This document shows positions 56,443 through 64,000 of a stretch of 64,000 bases of DNA, in pieces. Source of the stretch: Paenibacillus aurantius (lineage in GTDB: Bacteria > Bacillota > Bacilli > Paenibacillales > NBRC-103111); NCBI RefSeq assembly GCF_032268605.1, contig NZ_CP130318.1:3010001-3074000 (forward strand), written 5' to 3'. The notes below the pieces were generated by a model that saw only the letters and a program-made list of their open reading frames with translations, was not told where the DNA came from and did not search any database. A program made the position numbers and the translations under genes. Every line of letters begins with the position of its first letter. Position 1 is the first letter of the stretch.

Positions 56443-56525
56443 TATTGTTATCCTCCTCTTCTATCTGAATTAGCCTCCCTTCAAGATATGCTAGGGTTGC
56501 CGGCTTGTTCGGGCTTCCATCATAC

Positions 56526-56562
56526 AAAAAACCGGAAAGGTCTCGGACCTTCCCGGTTTTTT
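56526..56562 (-). terminator. Strong terminator after TetM-like gene
   Basis: AAAAAACCGG and CCGGTTTTTT flank AAGGTC/GACCTT with a three-base loop. It begins 86 bases after the stop at 56648 and is symmetric enough to act both ways. Confidence 0.85.
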
Positions 56563-56647
56563 GCCTCTCATGAGCTTCCTTGCATCACGCTACTAAGCAT
56601 CTCCTAAAAACCCCGGACTTTGTAAGAGTAACGGCGGGATCGCCTTT

Positions 56648-58639
56648 CTACTGGGTAATGGCATTGCGTACCGCCAAAATATATTTGGATTGGTCCAGCG
56701 GGTTCACTCCTTGGCGTTTGCGTTCCGCTCGTACATCCGGCGGACACTCCTGATAGCCGGCAAAAGAGGTGGCGAGTGTCCCGCGCCCTTTGGTCATCGA
56801 CCCTAGACGCGCCGGGAAATCGAGAGACGTCGCCACGGGCAGAATCCCCTCGAGCTCGAGCCGCCCGCTTCGGATGAACGGCGAATCGAACTCGCCTCTC
56901 ATGACGACGATCTCGTTAATCACCTTGCCTCCGAACTCCTCCGGCACCGACAAGCGGAATTTCAAGAGCGGCTCCAGCAGCTTCGTGCCTGTATTCGCCA
57001 GACCGTTCATGATCCCCATCGGGGTCGCCACGGCGAAATCGAGCGGGTGGGTGTGCCACACATGATGCTCACCTTCGAGCAGCGTGACCCGGAGGTCCGT
57101 CACCTCCCAGCCGGATAGCCCCTGCTGCAGCGCTTCGGGGACCCGGCGCTCGACTTCATTCTGGTATCTCTCCAATAAACGCTCCGGCCGGGCATCCGAC
57201 CGGTACACAAGACCGATTCCCCTCGGACCGGGCTCAATCCGAAACCGCAGAATGGCCCAGCAAGGCTTAGGCATTGTATAAGCAATATACCCTTCCCCTG
57301 ACTGCGAAGGCGTTTCTTTGTAGATGACCGACGGCGGGTCAAAGGTAACGTCAAGCTTATAGCGGCTTTTCATGATGGCTGTCAACACCTCGGCCTGAAT
57401 GGGACCCATCACCTTCAGATGCAGCTCTTTTTCCCCCTGCAGCCACTGGACATCCAGATGAGGATCCTCATCCGCCAATTCCTGAAAGGCCGCCACGACC
57501 TTCGGATAGTCAACCTCGCTTTGCCAGCGCACCTGAACGGTCAGGAGAGGGACCGCGAGCCTCCGCTCACCCGGAATCCCGTCCGTCGAACCGAGGATAT
57601 CGCCAATTCGCGTGCGACCGAAGCCGTACACCGCCGCCACGTCTCCGGCTTGGAGCAAGCCGACGTCCTCCGATTTGCGGATGTCGATCTTGCGGATCTG
57701 CGTAACCTTCTCGTCTATGCCTTGGCTTACATTGTGAACGGTATCCCGGTTGCGCAAGGTACCGTTATAGAGACGCATGAAGGCGACACGCCCCATCTCG
57801 GGATCGCGCTCCAAGCGGAAGACAATTCCGGACACCTTCGCCTCGGGGTCCCCGACCGGGCTTGGGAGCCAGCGCACCATCGCTTCCATTAAAGCGTTAA
57901 CACCTAGGCCCCGGCTGGAGGCTCCGAACAGCACCGGAAAAAGCTCACAGCGGCGGATTCCCTCCTCCAGCTTCGGAAGCAAGTCCGCGTTGTCCAGACT
58001 CCCCTTCTCCAGAAACGCCTCGAGCAGCGATTCCTCCCTTTCAGCCAGCGCTTCCTCCAGGATCAGCCGGTAGGAGGCTGCTTCGGGTGAAGCCGGCAGG
58101 TCCGTTAACAAGTCAACATTTCCGGCGAACGCCTCTTCCCTGCCCGCCGGAGCTTGGACGGGAACGGCGCCGTCCGATAGCAAGGTACGAATATGGGCGA
58201 GCGTCCGTTCGGGGTCGGCTCCGACCCGGTCCATTTTGTTTATATAGAAGATCGCAGGGATTTGCAGATCCCGAAGCGCCTGCCAGACGACCTCCGTCTG
58301 GGCTTGCACGCCCTCGACGGCCGAAACGATGACGACGGCACCGTCCAGAACCCGCATCGATCGTTCAACCTCCGCTAAGAAGTCCACGTGCCCAGGGGTG
58401 TCGATGAGATTAACTTGAATCCCGTTCCAGTCAAACCGGGTAACCGCTGCGTGAACGGATATTCCGCGCTCCCGCTCCACGTCGAGCCAATCCGTCTGCG
58501 CCGTTCCCGCATCCACACTGCCGAGAGTCCTAATCCGCCCGCTTTCATACAAGATATGCTCCGTAGTTGTCGTCTTGCCCGCATCGACATGGGCGAATAT
58601 GCCTACATTACGAATAGGCACCGGTAAGGATTGATTCAA
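56648..58639 (-). CDS. TetM-like ribosome-protection translation GTPase
   Basis: A TTG start at 58639 has GAGGAGG 9 bases upstream, giving 663 residues. The GTPase motifs are clear: AHVDAGKTTT (G1), RGISVHAAVTRF (G2 area), DTPGHVDF (G3) and NKMD (G4). The five-domain EF-G-like layout without the long EF-G insertions and length near 640 fit the TetM/TetO/OtrA group, which release tetracycline from the ribosome. Sequence is well diverged from TetM itself, and chromosomal homologues of this kind in Paenibacillus are not all shown to confer resistance. It has its own terminator and no mobile element nearby. Confidence 0.85.
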   Translation of the reverse strand: MNQSLPVPIRNVGIFAHVDAGKTTTTEHILYESGRIRTLGSVDAGTAQTDWLDVERERGISVHAAVTRFDWNGIQVNLIDTPGHVDFLAEVERSMRVLDGAVVIVSAVEGVQAQTEVVWQALRDLQIPAIFYINKMDRVGADPERTLAHIRTLLSDGAVPVQAPAGREEAFAGNVDLLTDLPASPEAASYRLILEEALAEREESLLEAFLEKGSLDNADLLPKLEEGIRRCELFPVLFGASSRGLGVNALMEAMVRWLPSPVGDPEAKVSGIVFRLERDPEMGRVAFMRLYNGTLRNRDTVHNVSQGIDEKVTQIRKIDIRKSEDVGLLQAGDVAAVYGFGRTRIGDILGSTDGIPGERRLAVPLLTVQVRWQSEVDYPKVVAAFQELADEDPHLDVQWLQGEKELHLKVMGPIQAEVLTAIMKSRYKLDVTFDPPSVIYKETPSQSGEGYIAYTMPKPCWAILRFRIEPGPRGIGLVYRSDARPERLLERYQNEVERRVPEALQQGLSGWEVTDLRVTLLEGEHHVWHTHPLDFAVATPMGIMNGLANTGTKLLEPLLKFRLSVPEEFGGKVINEIVVMRGEFDSPFIRSGRLELEGILPVATSLDFPARLGSMTKGRGTLATSFAGYQECPPDVRAERKRQGVNPLDQSKYILAVRNAITQ

Positions 58640-58721
58640 GAGGGCTTCCTCCTCAAGCTGGTCTCAGACGATTGTACCATAACCGAGCGGGCGGAACGTG
58701 CTAAAGAAGTTGAATCCGTTT

Positions 58722-59756
58722 TTAACAATCCTTGCCGGTCTGCTGAACCAACCAGTCGTAAGCTACGGCTCCGTTAATGCGATGATCTCCCTCGAACAGA
58801 TCCAACGCCAGCCGGTCTTCCGCACCGAGAAGCCGGTAAATGCGGGTCAGCTGTCCGTAAGCTTCATGTACCGCCCCGACCGGAAAGATCGGATCCCGGT
58901 CACCCGCCTCAATCAGCAAAGGCCGAGGCGCGATCAATCCAATCAAATCGGGCATTTCCGCGATTGCTCCGAGCCCGGGCACATAGTTGTCAACGCAGTG
59001 GTGGATCGACAGGATGCTCGATTGAAACGTGTTGACATAGCCGCTGACGACGCTGGCCTGGATCCGGTCATCGAGGGCGGCGGCAAACCCGGCCGTCAGT
59101 CCGCCTCCGGAGATGCCCATGCAGCCGATTCGCCCGGGATCGATATCCCCTCGACTCAGGAGGTAATCCAGCACCCGGATCGTTTCATAAACACGATGAC
59201 CCGCCATGGTAAGTCCCATGTGCAGCAAATACGTGGACAACGAGTGACAGGAATGGGATGCTCCTTCCTTTGCCTCCTGCCGGAGACGGCGGTCGCCGAA
59301 TCCCAGAAGCTCCGGTGCCGCTACGAGGAAACCGCGGCGAACAAGCGATACGGCAAAGTTTTTCTGGTAGCTCTCCTCCGTGGACTCCATCTCCCCGTCC
59401 GGCGAGAGACCGACGATTTCCTTGCTGCCATATCCGTGACCGTGCAGCGCCAGCACTGCGGGCAGGGCCTGCTCTTCGGAATGCTTGGGGATTAACAGAT
59501 AAACCGGCATGCGCAAGCCTGCATACGTGGTTATCTCGATTCGCTGAAGCGTATAATCCCCGCAGTCCCTCTCCTCCAGCAAACGAGGCTCAAGCGCTGC
59601 GCGTTCGGCCGGAAAGCCGCCGAGCCTCTCGAGGAACCGCTGACGCAGCCGTTCCCGCCAAGCCCCCCATTCCGCCAGGTCTGCGGCCCGGAATCTAAGC
59701 TCCGGCTGCACCTTCGTATAGAGCTGCTCCAAATAATCGTCCGGATGCCATGACAT
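58722..59756 (-). CDS. Alpha/beta hydrolase (dienelactone hydrolase/acetyl esterase-like)
   Basis: The 344-residue protein shows the alpha/beta hydrolase set: PAVLALHGHGYGSKE (oxyanion strand), the nucleophile elbow GISGGGLTAG near residue 195, Asp in EAGDRDPIFPV, and His in FEGDHRINGA. AAGGGAG precedes the ATG. It is related in style to the larger esterase at 27814, since both carry a G-x-S-GGG elbow and an NKF/YQK region before a VAAPE/AVDP turn. No signal peptide is present. It likely deacylates sugars or small esters. It is divergent from the sigma operon at 59929. Confidence 0.85.
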   Translation of the reverse strand: MSWHPDDYLEQLYTKVQPELRFRAADLAEWGAWRERLRQRFLERLGGFPAERAALEPRLLEERDCGDYTLQRIEITTYAGLRMPVYLLIPKHSEEQALPAVLALHGHGYGSKEIVGLSPDGEMESTEESYQKNFAVSLVRRGFLVAAPELLGFGDRRLRQEAKEGASHSCHSLSTYLLHMGLTMAGHRVYETIRVLDYLLSRGDIDPGRIGCMGISGGGLTAGFAAALDDRIQASVVSGYVNTFQSSILSIHHCVDNYVPGLGAIAEMPDLIGLIAPRPLLIEAGDRDPIFPVGAVHEAYGQLTRIYRLLGAEDRLALDLFEGDHRINGAVAYDWLVQQTGKDC

Positions 59757-59928
59757 GACCTACACTCCCTTCTTGTAACAAACCTGACTTCTATCTAACC
59801 TGATCCTACTATTTTTCCGGAGCGTCTTCCAGTAAAATCCACTATAAAGACTTTCCTATTGTTTTATTCTGCCTGCTACAAAAACGGATCGGCATCCGTC
59901 TTATATACGAAAGGGGGACGGCGGCAGC

Positions 59929-60495
59929 ATGGAAAAAGGCGAACAGGTACCTGAGCTATTCCAGAGTCTGTTCCGGGAGCATTACCCTGGGGTGGCACGG
60001 AAGCTCTTTGCGCTGACCGGCGATTATGCGGCGTCGGAGGATCTGGCCCAAGAGGTATTCCTGCGTCTGTACCGGAACCCTCCGGATCGGCTGGAAGCGG
60101 TTGGCGCCTGGCTTCACCGGGTACTGACCCGATTGGGCTATGATTATTTGAGACAGCGCTCTTCAGGCAAGACCTTAATGGAAAAGGAAAGCGCGCGTAT
60201 AGCGGCTGCGGAAGGAACGGTGCCTTCGGGAGAGACGGAGGCAATCCGGGAATGGGAAAAAGGAGTGGTCCGCCGTCTGCTGAAGAAGCTAACGGATCGG
60301 GACCGGACCGCCTTACTTTTACGGGAAGAAGGATACAGCTACGAAGAGATTGCCTCCCGACTGGAGGTCAATCCGAAGATTGTCGGCACGCTGCTGGCTC
60401 GGGCGGAGGCTCGGCTGAAGAAGAAATACGATCAAGAGGAGGAACCCCACAATGGCGGACGAGACGAAGCGGACCGGCGGGGAGCCGGTTTTTGA
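59929..60495 (+). CDS. ECF-type RNA polymerase sigma factor
   Basis: The 188-residue protein has region 2 (FREHYPGVARKLFALTGDYAASEDLAQEVFLRLYRNP) and region 4 (LTDRDRTALLLREEGYSYEEIASRLEVNPKIVGTLLARAEARLKKKY). The ribosome binding site is weak (AAGGGGG about 14 bases upstream of the ATG). Its end overlaps the next gene by 44 bases, and the four genes from here to 63386 form one unit. It probably directs its own operon in answer to a membrane or antibiotic signal, by analogy with other sigma-exporter operons. A short dyad (ACGGAT/ATCCGT, about 59883-59898) lies upstream. Confidence 0.9.
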   Translation: MEKGEQVPELFQSLFREHYPGVARKLFALTGDYAASEDLAQEVFLRLYRNPPDRLEAVGAWLHRVLTRLGYDYLRQRSSGKTLMEKESARIAAAEGTVPSGETEAIREWEKGVVRRLLKKLTDRDRTALLLREEGYSYEEIASRLEVNPKIVGTLLARAEARLKKKYDQEEEPHNGGRDEADRRGAGF

Positions 60496-61561
60496 CACGG
60501 ATCGGGCTTGGCACCGTTTCGAAAGGCTAGCTGCCCGGGAGCCGGTGCCAACGGTTTGGAAACAGAAACATTTCAATAAGGATGGTGACCGAAGCATGAA
60601 GAAAGCGAATTTTACCCCATTCACTCCAGAGTTTCCGGCTGACGTAGCGGCAAAGACTTCCTACTCGGGAAGTTCCGTAAAGATGAGCACCTGGCGGACG
60701 GAGAAACCCGTCAGACGCCAAATTCGAAGACTAGCCGCCGGCGCGGCGGCCTCTGTTCTGGTGATCGGTCTTTTCACCACCACGCTGGGAGACCGGGCTC
60801 TGGCCGCTATGCAGCAGACCTTCCGTATTCAGCATGTGGTCGGAGTCGAAATCTCCGCGGATGACATGACGGCCATCTCCTCCTTAATAGACCGGGGATC
60901 CCCTGACGGAGACCGTAGATTTGATCTTGCCCAATACGGCACCTTGACCCAGCTCGGCGGCGGGAAAGCCCATACGGTTACTTGGAGCGAAGCACAACAA
61001 GGGATAGGGTCCTCCCTGCTTCAGCTTGAGGATTCGACGGATCCGCTTTATCAACCCGGAACCACCTTAACCTTTAATTTGAAAGTAAAAGCAGTCAACC
61101 GTCTCCTCACCCGTTTGGGCAGCGCGACGAATCTGCCTGCCGAGGCGGATGGTAAAGCCCTCCGGCTGAATATCCCGGACGGCATCTCGACAGAGGGCAC
61201 TTTGGCGGGCAAGCCGGTACGGTTGCTTCAGTTCGGCAAGCCGGAACTGAACGTGGATGACGGGATCGATGCAGCAGCCGTTCGGGAGGCGGTGTTGGGG
61301 CTGCCTGTTCTGCCGGACAGCCTGCGGACCAAGCTCGCGGCCATCGGCGATTGGAAGAACACCCTGCCGATTCCGGCCCGCGGCGGTGTGACCAAGAACC
61401 TTAGCCTGAGAGGGCATGATGCGGTCATGACCGTAAATGGCAGCACGCGTTATCTGCTTTGGGTCGATGGGAACCGGATCAACTTGCTGAGCGGAGATAC
61501 GAAGTTGTTCTCAACGGAATCCGACATGCAGCAAGCGGCGGAGGAACTCATCCGGCCATGA
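60452..61561 (+). CDS. Membrane-anchored anti-sigma-like protein
   Basis: GAGGAGG lies before the ATG inside the sigma gene, so start choice is firm. The 369-residue product has a cytoplasmic N-terminus of about 95 residues, one membrane segment (LAAGAAASVLVIGLFTTTLG), and a long outer domain of about 250 residues with no recognised family. It is placed as the sigma factor's partner by overlap and topology; the N-terminus lacks a zinc anti-sigma motif. The stop overlaps the next ATG (ATGA), linking it to the ABC exporter genes. Confidence 0.75.
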   Translation: MADETKRTGGEPVFDTDRAWHRFERLAAREPVPTVWKQKHFNKDGDRSMKKANFTPFTPEFPADVAAKTSYSGSSVKMSTWRTEKPVRRQIRRLAAGAAASVLVIGLFTTTLGDRALAAMQQTFRIQHVVGVEISADDMTAISSLIDRGSPDGDRRFDLAQYGTLTQLGGGKAHTVTWSEAQQGIGSSLLQLEDSTDPLYQPGTTLTFNLKVKAVNRLLTRLGSATNLPAEADGKALRLNIPDGISTEGTLAGKPVRLLQFGKPELNVDDGIDAAAVREAVLGLPVLPDSLRTKLAAIGDWKNTLPIPARGGVTKNLSLRGHDAVMTVNGSTRYLLWVDGNRINLLSGDTKLFSTESDMQQAAEELIRP

Positions 61562-62544
61562 TGATCGACACGGTGGAATTAACCAAAACCTATAACGGCC
61601 AAGGCGGCTGCCGCGGAATCACCCTGCAGGTGCCGGAGGGGTGCATCTTTGGCCTGTTAGGTCCTAACGGTGCCGGCAAAAGCACCTTCGTCAAAATGCT
61701 GGCCGGCCTCCATCGTCCCGATCACGGACGGGCCGCCGTGCTGGGACATCCGTTGGGCCGGCCGGAGGCAAGGCGCAAGCTCGGGTATTTGCCCGAGCTG
61801 TTCCGCTTTCAGGATTGGCTGACCCCGGAGGAGGTGCTCCGCTTCCATGGACAGCTGGGGGGGCTACGCCCGATAGAGACGAGGACATCCGCGTTTCGCA
61901 GCCGGGTCCGGGATACTTTGGAGCTAGTCGGCTTGTCCGAAGCGGCAAACCGGCGGGTCGGGGGCTTCTCCAAGGGGATGCAGCAGCGTCTAGGCCTGGC
62001 TGCCGCCCTTCTTCTCGATCCCGAGCTGGTGATTCTGGACGAACCTGCGTCTGCCTTGGACCCTGTCGGCCGCTATGAAATCCGGGAGCTGCTCAAACGG
62101 CTTCGGAACCAAGGCGTGACCATCTTCCTTAACACTCATCTATTGGAGGATGTGGAGGACCTCTGCGATGAAGCGGCCTTCTTATACGGAGGAGAACTGC
62201 TGGCGTCGGGTCCGCTGCATCAGCTTCTTCTTAGTTCCGGTGAACTTGGGGAAAGCGGAGCCAACTGGCGCTTCCGGCTCGGTGGATGGCTGCCCTATAC
62301 CTTAACGGAACTGAACGAAGCCGTCAGAAACGTCCTCTCTTCCCCGCTGCAGCTAGTGGAAGTAGATGCAAGCGGGAATGCTCTCCTGGGAGCACGCGTG
62401 ACCGGCCGGGAACAGGCCGGCTACCTGTGTTCCCTGTTCATCCAAAGCGGCTTAAGCCTCTACGAATCCGGCCCTGAACCTAACAGCCTGGAGGCCTGGT
62501 TTCTCCGGATGGCACGTTATCGGGAAGGGGGTGCTCCGCAATGA
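61558..62544 (+). CDS. ABC-type exporter ATP-binding protein
   Basis: Translation starts at the ATG at 61558 in the ATGA overlap (a second ATG follows at once), giving 328 residues. Walker A GPNGAGKST, signature FSKGMQQRLG, Walker B LVILDEPASALDP and the H-loop NTHLLEDVEDL are all present. The C-terminal 100 residues form the extra domain common in drug and bacteriocin exporters. With the membrane protein that follows it forms an ABC-2-type transporter. Confidence 0.93.
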   Translation: MMIDTVELTKTYNGQGGCRGITLQVPEGCIFGLLGPNGAGKSTFVKMLAGLHRPDHGRAAVLGHPLGRPEARRKLGYLPELFRFQDWLTPEEVLRFHGQLGGLRPIETRTSAFRSRVRDTLELVGLSEAANRRVGGFSKGMQQRLGLAAALLLDPELVILDEPASALDPVGRYEIRELLKRLRNQGVTIFLNTHLLEDVEDLCDEAAFLYGGELLASGPLHQLLLSSGELGESGANWRFRLGGWLPYTLTELNEAVRNVLSSPLQLVEVDASGNALLGARVTGREQAGYLCSLFIQSGLSLYESGPEPNSLEAWFLRMARYREGGAPQ

Positions 62545-63386
62545 CCATGTACATTATGGCCACCTTTAAGGAGCTGACGCGAAAAAAGGTGTTTCTGGTC
62601 ACGCTTATTCTAACCCTCGTCTTTCTGGTCCTCTTCGCCTTCGGAATCCGGGAGTTGAGCTCGGTCTGGGAACAGAACAGGGTCTCCCCTGCCGAAGCCA
62701 TGCTGAATGGTATGGTTCTAATGATACTGGGGCTTTTTTTCTCCCAGCTGCTGGCCGCTTTCTTCGTGCTGTTTTCCACGATGGGAACGATCACGGGTGA
62801 ACAGGAAAACGGCCTGCTGCTGGCGGTCGCCGCCCGCCCCATCCCCCGCTGGAAGCTCTATTTGGCCAAATGGCTGGGACACGCCATCTGGATCTCCGTG
62901 TACAGCACCGTTTTGTTTGTTTCCGTGGTTTGGGTGGCAAACAGTCTGGCCGGACTTCCCGTATTGATCTCAGACTTGCTGCGGGGCGCCGTCCTGTTTC
63001 TTTGGATGCCGCTTCTTCTTCTTACCTTGACCATGCTGGGTTCCGTCTATTTGCCGATGCTCGGGAACGGAATATGTTCCGCTCTACTGTATGGATTTGC
63101 CCTGTTTAGCGGGCTGGTGGAAGGGGTTTCCAGCTATGGAGGAAACCATCCGGCATTAGACAAATTCTTCCTTCTAACGGGGCTGCTCCTCCCTACGGAT
63201 TCCGTCTACCGGAGAAGCCTTTATGAAGCTTTTGGGGGAGCCGACTTTGCCGGGTTGGCGACGTCTGACATGGGTCCTTTTTCCATGCCGAGCGTTCCTT
63301 CGAATAGCTACCTGCTGTATACGGTAGGGTACGCCTTGTTTTTGCTTTTTTTGGGATGCCGGGCGTTCAATCGCAAAGATCTATAG
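62541..63386 (+). CDS. ABC-2-type transporter permease
   Basis: The start overlaps the ATPase stop by four bases (ATGA). The 281-residue protein has about six membrane segments, beginning KVFLVTLILTLVFLVLFAFG, and the internal TGEQENGLLLAVAARPIPRWKLYLAKWLG motif common to ABC-2 and NosY-like permeases. It pairs with the preceding ATPase. The exported substance is unknown; sigma-linked exporters often respond to cell-envelope stress. A terminator follows. Confidence 0.9.
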   Translation: MTMYIMATFKELTRKKVFLVTLILTLVFLVLFAFGIRELSSVWEQNRVSPAEAMLNGMVLMILGLFFSQLLAAFFVLFSTMGTITGEQENGLLLAVAARPIPRWKLYLAKWLGHAIWISVYSTVLFVSVVWVANSLAGLPVLISDLLRGAVLFLWMPLLLLTLTMLGSVYLPMLGNGICSALLYGFALFSGLVEGVSSYGGNHPALDKFFLLTGLLLPTDSVYRRSLYEAFGGADFAGLATSDMGPFSMPSVPSNSYLLYTVGYALFLLFLGCRAFNRKDL

Positions 63387-63426
63387 AGCCCGAATGCAGC
63401 GACATCTTAAGAAAAAAGAGAAAAGG

Positions 63427-63472
63427 AAAGAATCCAAGGGGCAGCCTGCCAGGGCCGTCACTTGGATTCTTT
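63427..63472 (+). terminator. Terminator after sigma/exporter operon
   Basis: AAAGAATCCAAG and CTTGGATTCTTT form a perfect 12-bp stem with a 22-base loop, then a T-rich tract, about 40 bases after the permease stop. The convergent haemoglobin gene may also end here. Confidence 0.8.
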
Positions 63473-63512
63473 CTTTCGGCTTTCTCGTCATACACCACAG
63501 GTCCCACTTGTT

Positions 63513-63869
63513 TTATTTGTACAAGATATCGTTTCGCAGGGACTCCACCTTATCCAATGCCGCCGCTATGTCCTCTTCCTTCCCGCCAAAATGCTCCAGT
63601 GCGGCCCGCAGGTGTCTGACGATCGCATCGAAATGTTCCGGCTGCAAATTCATTCCTTCATGTACTTTGGCCATCGCTCCACCGCTGTAGTTATTAGGCC
63701 CGCCTAATGCGAAGCTGATAAATTTAGTCTGATGGCGCCGCTGCTTCTCCATATCGGTATTTTCGAAGAAGGCATTCACCTTCTGATCCGCTAGAACCAA
63801 GTCATAAAAATAATCCACTACTTTCGAAATGTTCTCCTCGCCGCCAAACTTGTCGTATAAGTTACTCAT
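63513..63869 (-). CDS. Group I truncated haemoglobin
   Basis: GGGAGGG precedes the ATG. The 118-residue protein matches the 2-over-2 globin fold: YDKFGGEENISKVVDYFYDLVLAD with the B10 tyrosine, FFENTDMEKQRRHQTKFISFALGGP, and the proximal F8 histidine in MAKVHEGMNLQ. Family members bind oxygen and detoxify nitric oxide. It is a single gene on the minus strand, convergent with the exporter operon. Confidence 0.92.
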   Translation of the reverse strand: MSNLYDKFGGEENISKVVDYFYDLVLADQKVNAFFENTDMEKQRRHQTKFISFALGGPNNYSGGAMAKVHEGMNLQPEHFDAIVRHLRAALEHFGGKEEDIAAALDKVESLRNDILYK

Positions 63870-64000
63870 AGGCCCTCCCTAATTTTTTGTTTGGAATAGT
63901 TTTTCCCACAAGAAACCATTTCATGTAACGGCTATGTTGTCGATTGTAGTTTCAGGCTGGACAAAGAGTGTTAAGAAGAATAGAAGGATAATGTTGGTTT

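Overview
The window looks like a chromosomal segment of a Gram-positive Paenibacillaceae bacterium (Paenibacillus or a close relative). The evidence is: strong AGGAGG-type ribosome binding sites before most genes; two secreted proteins with triple SLH (S-layer homology) modules; large sugar-binding ABC lipoproteins with LplB/YtcP-type permeases and no local ATPase; AraC-type regulators beside glycan genes; a rifampicin phosphotransferase; and Rho-independent hairpins after nearly every gene. No rRNA, tRNA, CRISPR array, transposase or phage gene was seen.

Positions 1-22000 form a polysaccharide-utilisation region. It holds a GH95-like hydrolase (cut by the window edge), an SGNH esterase, three large secreted GH16-family proteins, an orphan sugar-binding lipoprotein, a GH43/GH117-like beta-propeller, a PhyH dioxygenase fused to HEAT repeats, and an AraC regulator. 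Its core is a tight operon (19630 down to 11223): FAD oxidoreductase, alpha-L-fucosidase (GH29), beta-galactosidase-like GH2, secreted GH16. Together these suggest outside cleavage of a galactan- or glucan-type chain followed by removal of fucose and galactose inside; the true substrate is not known.

Positions 22000-35300 are mixed housekeeping and stress genes: a short UvrA-like ABC ATPase, a DHFR-fold protein, a LysR/MBL-hydrolase divergent pair, a cyclic-phosphate processing receiver protein, a two-hydrolase-type esterase, a methyltransferase, an ArsR-controlled DoxX/AhpD unit in which AhpD is frameshifted, a MerR/imine-reductase pair, and a gapB-like glyceraldehyde-3-phosphate dehydrogenase. 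Three control regions here are readable in detail: ArsR operators in the spacers of mirrored promoters, a dyad in an over-long promoter spacer before the imine reductase, and two CcpN-like boxes before gapB.

Positions 35400-49000 carry an RCC1/Ig/X2/SLH surface protein, an NRDE protein, a sigma/anti-sigma-like pair, NUDIX, NTF2-like, DinB, LysR, rifampicin phosphotransferase with a clear promoter, and an AraC regulator. Positions 48400-55800 hold two divergent units, FAD oxidoreductase-MBL hydrolase-histidine phosphatase against a sugar ABC importer (binding protein and two permeases). Positions 55800-64000 hold an unrecognised protein with an internal duplication, a TetM-like ribosome-protection GTPase, an acyl esterase, an ECF sigma/anti-sigma/ABC-2 exporter operon with overlapping genes, and a truncated haemoglobin.
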